Position numbers and translations under genes: made by a program
Shown: one piece after another, positions 11,669-22,830 of the stretch
Layout of the letters: each line of letters opens with the position of its first letter
How positions within the stretch are numbered: position 1 is the stretch's first letter
DNA from: Glycine soja
Lineage: Eukaryota; Streptophyta; Magnoliopsida; Fabales; Fabaceae
DNA length: 64,000 nt
Reading direction: 5' to 3'
NCBI RefSeq assembly: GCF_004193775.1
Contig: NC_041005.1
Coordinates: 2,978,501-3,042,500, forward strand
The notes under the pieces: model-generated
Seen by the model: the letters and a program-made list of their open reading frames with translations, nothing else
Told to the model about the DNA's origin: nothing
Database searches by the model: none

Positions 11669-14533
11669 ATGGTGGCAGCAATAGCATACGAGGAGAGTCG
11701 TCGCAAGAGAGTGGAAGAGAACAGAAAGAGGATGGAAGCCCTCAATCTCCCCCTCCTCTCTCAAGCTCTTCACAAATCCCCTTCTCCCAAATCCTCACCG
11801 GTAAATAATAATAATAATAATTATCTCTCATCTAATTAATTTATAATTCAAGATCCATTCCTTAACCTTTGGTTGCATTGCATTGCAGCTGAAGCAGGTC
11901 AAGAATCGCACCATTCAGAAAGAGTTGGTTGTTGTCCGAAGGTCTAGCCGTGTGGCAAATTTGCCCACTCCTGTTTACAAAGAAGTCGGTTTTCTTTCTT
12001 CTTTCTTTTTTTCTTTTCTTCAATCAGTGCTTTTCTTCCCTCACTGTCATTTTTTTTCTTTCTTTCTTAACAGGTGGTTGTTGATCGCGTGACAATACCT
12101 AGAAGGTTGGACTTGGACTCTCTCGCTCGCCCTGACTTTCATTTTATTTCATTAGGAGGGGATGACATGTTTTTCCATTTGTCTTTGTAGAACCCTTGGT
12201 AGACCTTACAATAGACACAGGGATTATGCCAATAGGGTATATGCTTCTGATGAAGCCAGAGAGGAAGCATTGGAGAAAGCAGAAACCTTAATGTCGGGTC
12301 TAGAATCTGAACATCCAGCCTTCATAAAGTCAATGCTACAATCCCACATCAGCGGGGGATTCTGGCTGGTAACATATCAAACTAATTGCTAATCTACAGA
12401 TTTTATTCCTTCTGCATTCTGATTCATGACTGCATTTGTTCAACACACCATCTTTGTGATGAGAGTTGTTATGATAAGGGTTTTGGAACATCTATATTTT
12501 GGTTCAATAGATAAATGAGTATGTGCACACCAAGGAGAGACAAAAAGGGGGAGAGTTTTTGGTACCAAAACCCTTAATTTCCGAAAATAACGAAAACAAG
12601 CTTGTTATTAAGATATTAAGTGGAAGTATTGGTCAAAACACACAAGGATTGGGATATAAGATTCGTTATTCGTGAGAAAAGTTGACGCCCTTATAACCAC
12701 ATAAAAAAATTGGCTTTGCAATTATTACAATTCAATAGAAATTGAACAATTGGAGAAAGTTTGAAAATTAATTTGGGAAAAAATTTAGCAATTTGATTTA
12801 GGAGATAAAGAATAGATTAAAGATAAAGATAGAGCAATATTTCAATTGGATAAAATTCAGAATTATAAAACTTCCAGGATTGGGGTTTTCAGTCCAAGAC
12901 TTCCTATTTGACCCTAAGGTAATTTCACTCCAAGACTTCCTTCCTTTATTTCAACCTTCCTTCTTCTCTTCAAGAGCGAATTAACCTAAGGTAATTTCTA
13001 CTCTATTTAAAGACATAGTATCTAATTGAATTTACTCCTACTTTTGATTACATTCTTTGCTAATTCGTTTTACCCACTTAGGATTAATTGTACTTTAGTG
13101 ACTTAAAGCCTAAGTCCTTCTCCTATAGGTCCAAATGTTAGGTTCACCTTTCGATACCTCCCTAACAGTTTCAGATTATGACAAACAGTAGCTGAGCGTT
13201 TTGCATATATAAAGCAATAAGAGAAGAATTGAGGGAAGAAATAAGAGAACATCAAAATAACTGCATTAGAATTGATAGTTGTCGAGGGCTAGCCCCAATC
13301 CTAGAATAAAAAGGACGACTCACAGGTAGCCATATAAAAAAATAGAAATAACAAAGAGAAAGACAAACCAGAGAAGAGGGAGATTAAGATCTTGTTCTCT
13401 TTCTAAGCTGTCATAAAACTAAAGTCGGCCAAAAAGGATTTTCAAACTCAATCAGAAAAACCAGATAAAATAAATTAGCAGGTCGCAGTCATGGGCGTGA
13501 TTAGAATCAGGTCTCCCCTCCCCATGATCTTCTCAAATTGTTTCAGCCCCTTTTGTTCAGCTTCTAGTCATGGGTGTGATCTTCTCTGATATCTTTAGCA
13601 TGAACCATTCTTTTTCTTATCTATGCGGCTTCCAAAATTCTCCTAATCTTCCTAAAAAGACTTGCTTGAAAGAGAGCAAACATGAAAAATATCATGACAA
13701 GTTGAAAAGAAAGAAAATCTACACAAATGCAATGACCTAATACTAAAATACAAATAAAATGCATTCAAAACTCAACAAAATGCTATGCAAAACAAAGGTA
13801 AAATTATAATACACCACTATGTTAAAAGCATTTTATTTATAGCAGCAATTGCAATTTTAATCGTTTAACCACTGTGCAATCATTGACAACAGGGCCTTCC
13901 AGTCCATTTCTGCAAGAGCAATCTTCCAAAAGGGGACGAAGTGATGACTTTGATTGATGAGGATGGGAATGAGTATCCAACAATATATTTGGCACGAAAA
14001 ACAGGACTTAGTGGTGGATGGAAAGGTTTTGCGGTTGGTCATGACCTAGCTGACGGAGATGCTGTAATTTTTCAATTAATTAAGCACACTGCATTCAAGG
14101 TGATTAAATATTGATCATATTAGGCTCATTCAAGCTTTGGTGTTTATAACATTCATCATATTTTTGTATTATGCGAGTGATATTTATGATTGTTAAAAAG
14201 AAAAAAAAATGTGATGTGACTAATAATCAAGTCATTGACTCTTCTTTAGAACTTTAAAAAATGTGCTGGCATATTTCAGTTCATGTGCTGTGGTTACTAC
14301 TTATACACCATTATAGTTATTCAGTTTTCTTTTCTGTTGTTGCCACCTGATCCCTTTTGAGCTATCTCAATATTGCTATCTACTGCAATTTGAATTCATG
14401 AGGTGCCACAGGTGTACTGTTTTTTTTTTTTTGGTACAGAGGTGTACTGTTTGAATTCATTAATCATGACACTAACTGTTGTTGCTTTCAGGTGTACATT
14501 ATTAGAGCGAATAGTCCACCAGAGGATAAGTGA
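11669..14533 (+). CDS. B3 domain-containing protein (At3g19184/At5g42700-like)
   Basis: Six exons: 11669-11800, 11889-11984, 12074-12105, 12191-12368, 13893-14099 and 14492-14533, giving 228 residues. The N terminus (MVAAIAYEESRRKRVEENRKRM) matches the conserved opening of this small B3 subfamily, followed by a basic stretch with VVRRSSRVANLP. The B3 DNA-binding domain starts at about residue 134 (FIKSMLQSHISGGFWLGLP) and continues through exon 5 (KTGLSGGWKGFAVGHDLADGD) to VYIIRA in exon 6. The family is thought to bind DNA in the nucleus; targets of this member are unknown. The exon 2 donor (GAAGTCGGT) is weak but is the only one that keeps the frame. The protein ends EDK, probably shortened slightly by a local duplication. 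A 3' UTR intron at 14572-16254 is likely, because its borders are conserved in the downstream copy. Confidence 0.88.
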
Positions 14534-14790
14534 ATTGCAGTTGGAGATTGGATCCAGGAAAGTTAATCTAGGTATTATTTTCTTCATAAGCATAACCAAT
14601 ATGTCTTTGTTTGAATTGAGCGCTTTTGGGAGCGAGAGAAATGAGAGGATAAACAACTTAAGTGAATTGCAGTTGGAGAATTGGAGCTAGTAAAGTTAAT
14701 CTAAGTATTATTTTCTTCACAAACATAACCAATTGTAAATTACATCCAGAGTATATATACTTTTGTTCAGATTGAGTGATTTGGGAAGAA
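14531..14790. repeat. Local tandem duplication, period about 131 bp
   Basis: GTGAATTGCAGTTGGAGA followed by GTTAATCTA.GTATTATTTTCTTC appears at about 14530 and again at about 14661. The sequence after each unit (TTGTTYRRATTGAGYG with GAGAGRATATGAG-like words) is also similar. The downstream copy of the gene has one unit only. Confidence 0.7.
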
Positions 14791-15135
14791 GAGATATGAG
14801 AAGGAGTGAAATGGAAATAAGATGGAGAAATTGTGATTTAAAAAAATTAAATATTTTTTTATAACAAGAAAAGATTAAAATAATTTATTATAACAAGAAA
14901 AAAATAAAATAATTTATGTTAAGAAAAAAATAGAGTAATTTTTTAGTTAGTATATCAATATTTTTATATTATTTATTTATTTTCACTTCTTTTTTCACCC
15001 ATCCAAACAAGTAGAAATTTTTTTTCCAAATTTCTTTTTTATTTTTCATTCAAACAACACTTCTTTTTAACTCTATTTCTTAAATTTTTTTCCTTACTTT
15101 TTTTCCTTCTCTATATCACTCCTAATTCAAAGTAG
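14765..15135. mobile_element. Possible hAT-like MITE remnant
   Basis: The left side reads TTCAGATTGAGTGATTTGGG with AGATATGAGAAGGAG; the reverse complement of the right side reads TTTGAATTAGGAGTGATATAGAGAAGG. Such G/A-rich ends starting like 'TTTGGATTGAG' are common in plant hAT-type MITEs. The segment is missing from the duplicated copy of this locus. No clean target-site duplication was found. Confidence 0.35.
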
Positions 15136-15246
15136 TAGAATAATGATATTGTTTTGAGATTTTTGTTTTACTTTCTCATTATATGCTCAAAATAGAAGTT
15201 GACCAGGTTAAGGTTATAACTTGGGTCACTTCTGTTGGTCCCTGGA

Positions 15247-15630
15247 GCTTTTGGACATCAATACCATGGGAATTTGGTTTGAAACTTTAGAGATGAAAAA
15301 TTAAGCAACAAGTCTGTATTGTTAGAAAAGGATATGTACATACAAATGACACATGTTATCTAAGAAAATGCCTACAGGGGAAGAGACAATGATCCTTTTG
15401 AAGTTCAGGATGAGACAAAGACACAGACAATCTTCCCTGTTGCTTTTGGACATCAATGCCATGGAAATTTGATTTGAAACTTTAGAGATGAAAAATTAAG
15501 TCACAAGTCTGTGTAATGTTAGAAAGGGATATGTGCTTGGAGAACTATACAAATGACACAAAGTGACTAAGAAAAAAGGCCTACAGGGGGAATAATAGAA
15601 ACTTTTGAGGTTCAGGATGAGAGAATTGGC
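15247..15630. repeat. Local tandem duplication, period about 195 bp
   Basis: GCTTTTGGACATCAAT, TTTGAAACTTTAGAGATGAA, ACAAGTCTGT and TTCAGGATGAGA occur in the same order in two consecutive units starting near 15247 and 15442. The downstream truncated copy (near 21476) has one unit. Confidence 0.75.
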
Positions 15631-16729
15631 AAAGCCAATCTGCTGCTCATTTAACAAGTGGTCTAGAATGGTGTTGAGTATTGTATAGCAAATTGTGTGT
15701 GTATTGGAGAAACTATCGACATTAGTTTCTGAAAGAGATCATTGTCATTTGATAATTTTAAAAGGTAAAGTGATTAGTGATGCCATTGAAAGCACTGGTT
15801 ACTTTGATACTTGAAAACATTTGTGCTCTTTAATAGGAAGAGTTTATTGCAACAGTGAACGAGCTTTCTTAATTTATCGTAATTGTATTATTGACTTTCT
15901 TAGTTGTTTTCCCGTGGTTAGAGCTAGGTTAGGCACGCTAAATTCTAACTTTCCTATCACGTTCTGTCTGGTGGTTGCATAGTCATATATTAATTTTTTT
16001 TGTTTGTCGTCTTAAAGAGACATGTGGGCCTTGTGGCGTGTGTGTCAAAGGGATTGTTATAGTTGGTTTCATTTTTGTCTTCAAACAAACATTGTTCGTA
16101 TTCGAGTCTTGAAGCAGTGAAAGTTTGCTTCTGTTTCAGATTTTAATTAATTCAATTATTTCTGCTGGGGGATACTGCGAGAGCAGCATTGGAGTGCAAC
16201 ATTATTTAGGTGCTCTCTCATGAATGTGTTATTTATTTAATTTATTCTTTTGCAGGTTCTCTTATGTGGTGGAAGTGGAAGGGAACGTCTTGGGATCAGT
16301 TTTTGGTCAAGTTTTGAAGACTTGTAGTTTGGCTGACTAATGAAGTATAACTTGTGTTAATATCTGTATGTGAACTGTGAAGGGACGTGTTTATATCTCT
16401 ATGTGAAAGGGAACTCTTCAGCATCTACATATATACTAGTAAATGAAATATAGAATGATCCCATGACGGATTTCTTGAATCTGATGCTCCATTGTTCAAT
16501 AGCGTTTGATGTTTTGTGGGGAAACGGTTGGGATAAAATATGTGGAAGAGCGTGGTAAATGGTGTGAACTTGTTGACTCTAACAAATAGATGGCCTTGCC
16601 CGAATTCCTGGTTAAACCAGAAGCACAAAGGCAGAAATTAGTCTTGTCGCACATGTTGGCGACGCGCAAACATGTGTCACGAATCACGATCATGTGTTTA
16701 CTCTAACTTAATCTGGGGTTGCTTATTTT

Positions 16730-18975
16730 TTACTAAATTAGATAGATGCTTAGGTAGAAAGAATTGAGTGGGTTATGTACAATAAAAAAGGATTTTTTGA
16801 ACATGAAATTTTGACCCAATTTATTCTTTTGTTTCTTGCATGAGAGAGAGAACTTGAATTTTTCAATCAATTGCAGAAATGTGAACTCAAACATATAAAT
16901 TGAAACAAACTGAATTTCATACAATCTGTGACATGTTTCAACGAAATAATTTGATTTTAGATTATATTGATCAAAACACGTAGGCTAACAAAATTCTTCA
17001 ATCAATTTTAAGATTCATGAAACAAAATGAGAAAAAGACAAACAATACTTTTTTAAAGCAAAATCACATATATAATTGAAAAAAAAAGTTTTAAGAACCT
17101 AACAAAATTAAGAAGGGATATAAATGTATGTAAATCCACCCCCTTCCAATATAAAATGAAATATAATACCAAGTAGCATTTGCTGCTCAAGTTGATCTAT
17201 GAATGTATGTAAATTCAAGAGCGCAAAACAAAGAACAGTAACAAAATTGAATGAAACATGTATAACAGAGAGTGGTGTCGACGATGGTCTCAGAGGAGGT
17301 GACAATGAGGATTCTCAGAGGTGAAGAGGGGAGGGTTGGTAAGGATAGAGAGAAAGAGGCCGTTCCCGATGGTCACGTCACGTGCATTTAGTTTTAAATT
17401 TCATATATTGTCATTTTGTGAATGGTTGTGTGCAAAGCTGATGTGTAAGATTTGTGTGCATACAAGATTTACTCTCATTGAAAATTTAAAATTACAATTA
17501 CCAGTGTGGTTAATAAACTGCCAGAATCAAATTAGAATAGCTAAACAAAAATAGAAAGGGAGCACATGATACTTTCCCAAGACTAACATAAACCATGGTA
17601 AAATCCTGTTGTTACTAATAAGTTCATTTGCTTCACAGCTTTGTTTATGAGAAGACCAAAATGCTTCTTTATCTCGTCAAATCCCAACACACATGACCTC
17701 TTGTTCTTACTGTTGGCTCTGCAAATTCCAAATCTAGAACTACAACAACAAATTTGAAATTACATATCTAAAACAAATCTCATTACCTCCTCGGACATTA
17801 CCCAAAACACAAGCTACATAAATCAGAACATAAGACAACAAAGTTTGTAGTGGGGTTTTGAAATGGGGGAGGTTGGGGGGGCTTGAAGCTAACGACAGAG
17901 GAGTCAAAGGAAGCTTTGGTTGTGCATCAGAGAGGGGTTTGGGCATGACGGATGAGTGCGGTTTGGAGACAACGTTGGAGAAGCACGAGTATTTAAAATG
18001 GATTTTTACAATTAATGTTTTTAAAGAAAATATGATAAATAGTTATTTCTTTTATCAAAATTTAAATTTTAATCCTCAAAAATAAAAAAAATAATAAATT
18101 CATTCATTCATTAATTTTTATCTATCCATTAAAGAGTTTAACTAACACATTCAGAAATAAATTTAATTTATCATTATTTTATATATTTAATGATAAAAAT
18201 AACTGTTTATCCAATAAAATAAATAAAGTTTATAGTTTATGCCTTTTACTACCTTCTTGCAAAGTTTTAGATTTTCCATTTTTTTTTTGCGTGGTGTTAG
18301 TAGAATCATGCAAAAAGGATAAAAATTAGTCATGATTATATATCAAATTTTAGCTTTTTTATATTTTTCTATAAAGAAATTATTGTATAAATGGGAGACT
18401 AAAATTATAAATTGAAAATTATGAGATAATTAAAAGTGTAAGTCAGCCATTATTTTTTTTATGAAAAATAAGCAACCTAATATAATTAATTGATTGTGTA
18501 AAGTAATTGAAAATTTGAATTTAAAATAATGATAAGTTAGATTCTTTTAGCAAAAATTAACCATCAATAATGCGTGTAATTTGTAAAAATCTCAACCGTA
18601 TTAATATGATTTGCTCATGTGTCATTTTAGGATATGTTTGGATTTCTCGTAGAGGATGCAAAAGTATATTTGAAAGTGAAATTAATTTGGGATCATGTTT
18701 AATTACCTTTCAAAAATATGTTGGAAAGTAAAATTTTACTTCTCAGTTTAATTTTAAAGAAAAAACAGATTTGGGATATACTTTTGCAATCTTTTAAGTT
18801 TAACTTAAATTGAAGTTCGGAAATTTTGTGTTTGGGAAAGATTATAATTCCAAACTTGAACTGTTTTATGAGAGAAAAGTTATTTATAAAATAAGTTGAA
18901 TGTTTGAAACTAAGTTGAAATTTGTAAAAAAACTTTTTTTTTTCAAAGTAAGTTTTTTTTAATATGATTTCTTTT
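16730..18975. other. Spacer between the B3 gene and its truncated copy
   Basis: No convincing gene. A GC-richer patch at about 17280-18000 has short open frames on both strands that I do not recognise, with no conserved domain or splice support. At about 18630 the words GGATATGTTTGGATTTC resemble ends of plant hAT-type MITEs. No copy of B3 exons 1 or 2 was found here. Confidence 0.45.
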
Positions 18976-21900
18976 TATGCTTCTTTCTTCTTTTCTTCAA
19001 ACACTTGTGGGGTACTTTTGTTCATCTTACTTTCCATTCTCACTTACTGTCGTTGTTTTATGAAATAGATAGTTATTGATCGCGTGACAATACCTAGAAG
19101 GTTGAACTTGGACTCTCTCAGTCTCTCCCTGGCCCTAAATAATTTTCATTTTATTAAGAGTGGATGGATGACATGTTTTGCATTGGTCTTTGTAGGACTT
19201 ATGATAAGCACAGGGATTATGCGAATCGGGTGTATGCTTCAGATGAGGTCAGAGAGAAAGCAGAAAAGTTAATGTCCGGTTTAGATTCTGAATATCCAAC
19301 CTTCATAAAGTCAATGCTACAGTCAATACATTTTTTGTTTTGTTCCATCTGCATCCTCATTCATTCATCGCTATATTTGTTCAACTCACCATTTTTGTGA
19401 AGAAAAATATCTAAGTATTTTGATACAGGTACTCCTCTATCCAAAAAATAATTATCATTTTACGTTATTTTACACAAATAATAATAATAAATAAAAGAAA
19501 GAGAATAATAATTTTATAAAATTAAGCTTATATTATTATTATTAATTTATTTATATATTTTAGTGTATATCATTAATATTATAAGGTGTATAAATAAAAA
19601 ATAATAATTAATATTATATTAAAAAATTAAAATTATTTTAAGATATATTTTTTCTATGACAATTATAATGGGATGGAAATATTATATTTTGGATCAATAG
19701 TTGAATGGGTTTGAGGAAACCATCGGAAAGGGAGTTTTTCTTACTAAAACCCCTAAATTTCTGAGGATAGCATAGAATTTTTATTTTGTGATTTGTGTCT
19801 ATTAACTTGAGTTATTTTATATTAATTGGGTAACTTGATTTCAGTGAAGCCTATGCCCCTCTCGTTCAATAGGACGACTTGTTCTCTGTCTCATTCAAGG
19901 CGTCTCTTTATAACAGAAATACTAATTCCTAGTTATTTTACATTAAAAAAATTGTACTGGTAGGATTTCTCTCAAATTCCTAAGATTTTTTGTTGAATGT
20001 GGGATTTAAATTAAGGTGAAAAGAAAATTGTTAGATCTATTCAAGTTACTGTGTTTTGATAATCATGGTTGCTTTCTTATCTATTTTGAATTTTGTGCCA
20101 ATCTGAACGAGGTAAAGGGGTGCAAAGTGTATATAAAACTAATACAAGAATGGGGGTGTGACAATGCTGGAGATTTATTTTATTTTCTGCAAAAAGACAC
20201 TAAGGCCTTTTTTGTCAAAGGTTGCAATAAGAAAGGGATTTATAATTTTGTTCATTCAAAAGTTATAATACAATATCTTGTATATGTAAACGTAAATATA
20301 TTAAGTTGAATCCTGATAAATTTTAGGCAAAATTGCACTTATCTCTCATGAGGTCTTCTTAAATGTTGTTAACATCTTCTCCAGTTTTTAGATCACGCTT
20401 ATCTTTCCTAAATAGCATCAAAGAAGGAGTGTGTGTCACTTTTATAAAATATATAAAGAAGATGAATGCTTGTTTAAGGTGCAAGTATTGTTTAATAAAA
20501 GACTTAGAAGGTGAGTGTAGTTTCTCCTAAATTTTATATATAGTTTGTTTGTAATTAAAAATATTGTTTAAAACACACAAGGATTGGGATTTCCCACGAA
20601 AAGTTGATCCCTTTATAACACCACCAAATTGGCTTAGCAGCAAATGTGTTACCTCAATACTGCAGAAGTGACCCAGTTAAATGCATTCTGTTCATAGCCG
20701 AAGTTTTTAACGGATTAATCACTGTGCAATCGTTGACAACAGGGCCTTCCAGTCCACTTCTGCAACAGTCTTCCAAAAAAGGACGAAGTGGTGACTTTGG
20801 TTGATGAGGATGGGATTGAGTATTCGACAATATATTTGGCAGGAAAAACAGGACTTAGTGGTGGATGGAGAGGTTTTGCAATTGCTCATGACCTAACTGA
20901 TGGGGACGCTTTAATTTTTCAATTAATTAAGCGCACCACATTCAAGGTGATTAAATATTGATCATATATGCTCATTCATGCCCTTATGTTTAAAACCTTC
21001 ATCATATTTTTCAATTATGTAAATGTGACTGGTATTTATGTTTGTTAAATAGATTAAAAAAATGGTGATGCGTCTAATAATCGAGTCCTTGACCCTTTTC
21101 CGTTGTTACCTGATCCTTTTTGAGCTATTTTCTGCAACTTTAATTCATGAGTTGAGCTTCTTCTGGTGCCACAGTTGTGTTGTTTGAATTTGAATTCACT
21201 AATGACCCATACTACGGTTGCTAATATTTCCTTTCAGGTGTACATTGTTAGAGCAGATTGTCCTCCAGAGGATAAACAGCTTGAGTGAATTGCAATTGGA
21301 GGTTGGAATCGGTAAAATTAATCTAGGTATATTATGTCTTCATACACATAATCAATCATAAGTTACATCCAGAATGAACATAACCCCTTTAATTGAACTG
21401 TGAATCCGGATGCAGTAACAACTTGAGGCACTTCTGATGTATACGATCGTCAAATGTAGGTTTGTTAGTCCTCGGGCTTTTGGACATCAATAATGGTGAT
21501 TTGATAATAAGTCTATGAAAAATTAAGCAACAACTCTGTAATGTTAGAAAGGAGATGTACTTGGAGACGTATAATGACAGATTGCATAAGAAAAGACGTA
21601 CAGGGAAAGAATAGAAAACAATGATTCTTTTTTGAGTTCAGGATGAGAGAATTGGCAAAGCCAATTTGGTGCATTGTTGGCTTCTACGATAATAGGCATG
21701 CTAGAATTAGTATTGTCAGAAATTATATGCAGCATCCATTGCTTAAGTCAAGATCTCATACATTTAACAAGATGTCTAGAATGGACTAATGTTGTATAGA
21801 AATTATGTGTATTGGAGAAACTAATGGCGTTAGGTTCTGAAAGAGATCACTGCCTATGAATAATACACAGGGCCAGAACACCTCAGCAAGGCTTACTATG

Positions 21901-22830
21901 ATACTTGAAAACATTAAGATTGAAATCGGTTTAGTTTTTTAACCACATACAATACTTGAAAACATTAAGATTGTAAGCGGTGTAGTTTTCAACCAAAATT
22001 ATTTTCTTAAATAGGGTTTATTGCAAAAGTGAACATGTTGTAATCGTATATTGAGTTTTAGTTGCTTCTGACAGGTTAGGGGCTAGGTTAGGCACGCTAA
22101 ATTCCAACTTTCCTATCACATTCTGTCCGGTGGTTGCAATCATAGTCATATATATTTAAAAAAATTGTATGTCGTTTTAAAGAGACATGTGGGTCTTGTG
22201 CTAGTGTCAAAGGGATTGTTATAGATGGTTCCATTTTTGTCTACAATCAACGTTGTTGGTATTTGAGTCTTGAAGCAGTGAAAGTTTTCTTCTGTTTCAG
22301 TTTTAAATTCAATTATTTGCTCCTGGGATACTGCCAGAGTAGCATTTGAGTGGAGCTTTATTTAGGTTCTCTCTAATGAATACATTATTTATTTAATCTT
22401 TTGCAGGTTCTCTTATGTGGTGGAAGTGGAAGGTCTTGGGATCAGTTTTTGGTCAAGTTTTTAAAGACTTGTAGTTTGGCTGACTAATGAAGTCTAACTT
22501 GTGTTAATATATACTAGTAAATGAATAGAATCATCCCATGACGGACTTTGTTGAATCTTACGCTCCATTGTTCAATATGTAATTTTTATACTTCTTTTTA
22601 AAGCAGCGTTTGATGTTTTGTTGGGGAAACGGTTGGGATCAAATGTGTGCAGGAGCGTGGTAAATGGTGTGAACTTGTTACTCTAACAAATAGCTGGCCT
22701 TGCCTCAATTCCTGGCAAAACCAGGACCACAATGGCAGAAATTAGTCTTGTCGCACATGTGGCGATGCGCAAACATCTTACAATCATGTTTTTACTCTAA
22801 ACTTAATACAGGGGTTGTTTATCTTTTATT
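18976..22830 (+). repeat. Second unit of the B3-gene tandem duplication
   Basis: This block parallels about 11990-16730 in order and sequence, including introns, 3' UTR and the downstream flank (GATGTTTTG.TGGGGAAACGG, TTAGTCTTGTCGCACATG). Its left edge lies inside the sequence matching intron 2 of the parent, so the promoter and exons 1-2 were not copied or were lost. Confidence 0.85.
19069..21288 (+). pseudogene. 5'-truncated tandem copy of the B3-domain gene
   Basis: Counterparts of parent exons 3-6 lie at 19069-19100 (IVIDRVTIPRR), 19196 to about 19325 (YDKHRDYANRVYASDE..., to SMLQS), 20743-20946 (GLPVHFCNSLPKKDEVVTLVDE... to KRTTFK) and 21238-21288 (VYIVRADCPPEDKQLE, stop). Exons 1 and 2 are absent. 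About 60 bases have been lost across the end of exon 4 and its donor, removing HISGGFWL, the first part of the B3 domain, so exon 4 has no normal splice to exon 5. Exon 4 also lost a few codons after DEVRE, and exon 5 lost one. Exon 5 and exon 6 frames remain open. I read it as a pseudogene; a chimeric transcript from a new promoter is not excluded. Confidence 0.82.

Larger units (their letters stand above)
14534..16330 (+). other. Probable 3' UTR of the B3 gene, with a 1.7-kb intron
   Basis: A donor at 14572 (AATCTAG then GTATTATT) and an acceptor at 16254 (TTTTGCAG then GTTCTCTTATG) are both preserved in the truncated copy, near 21327 and 22406. The intron holds two local tandem duplications (units starting near 14531/14663 and 15247/15442) and a MITE-like insertion, all absent from the copy. 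Confidence 0.5.

Noticed and set aside
20016..20309. 97-residue frame in the B3 pseudogene
   Set aside because: It lies in the sequence matching parent intron 4 and has no domain or splice support.
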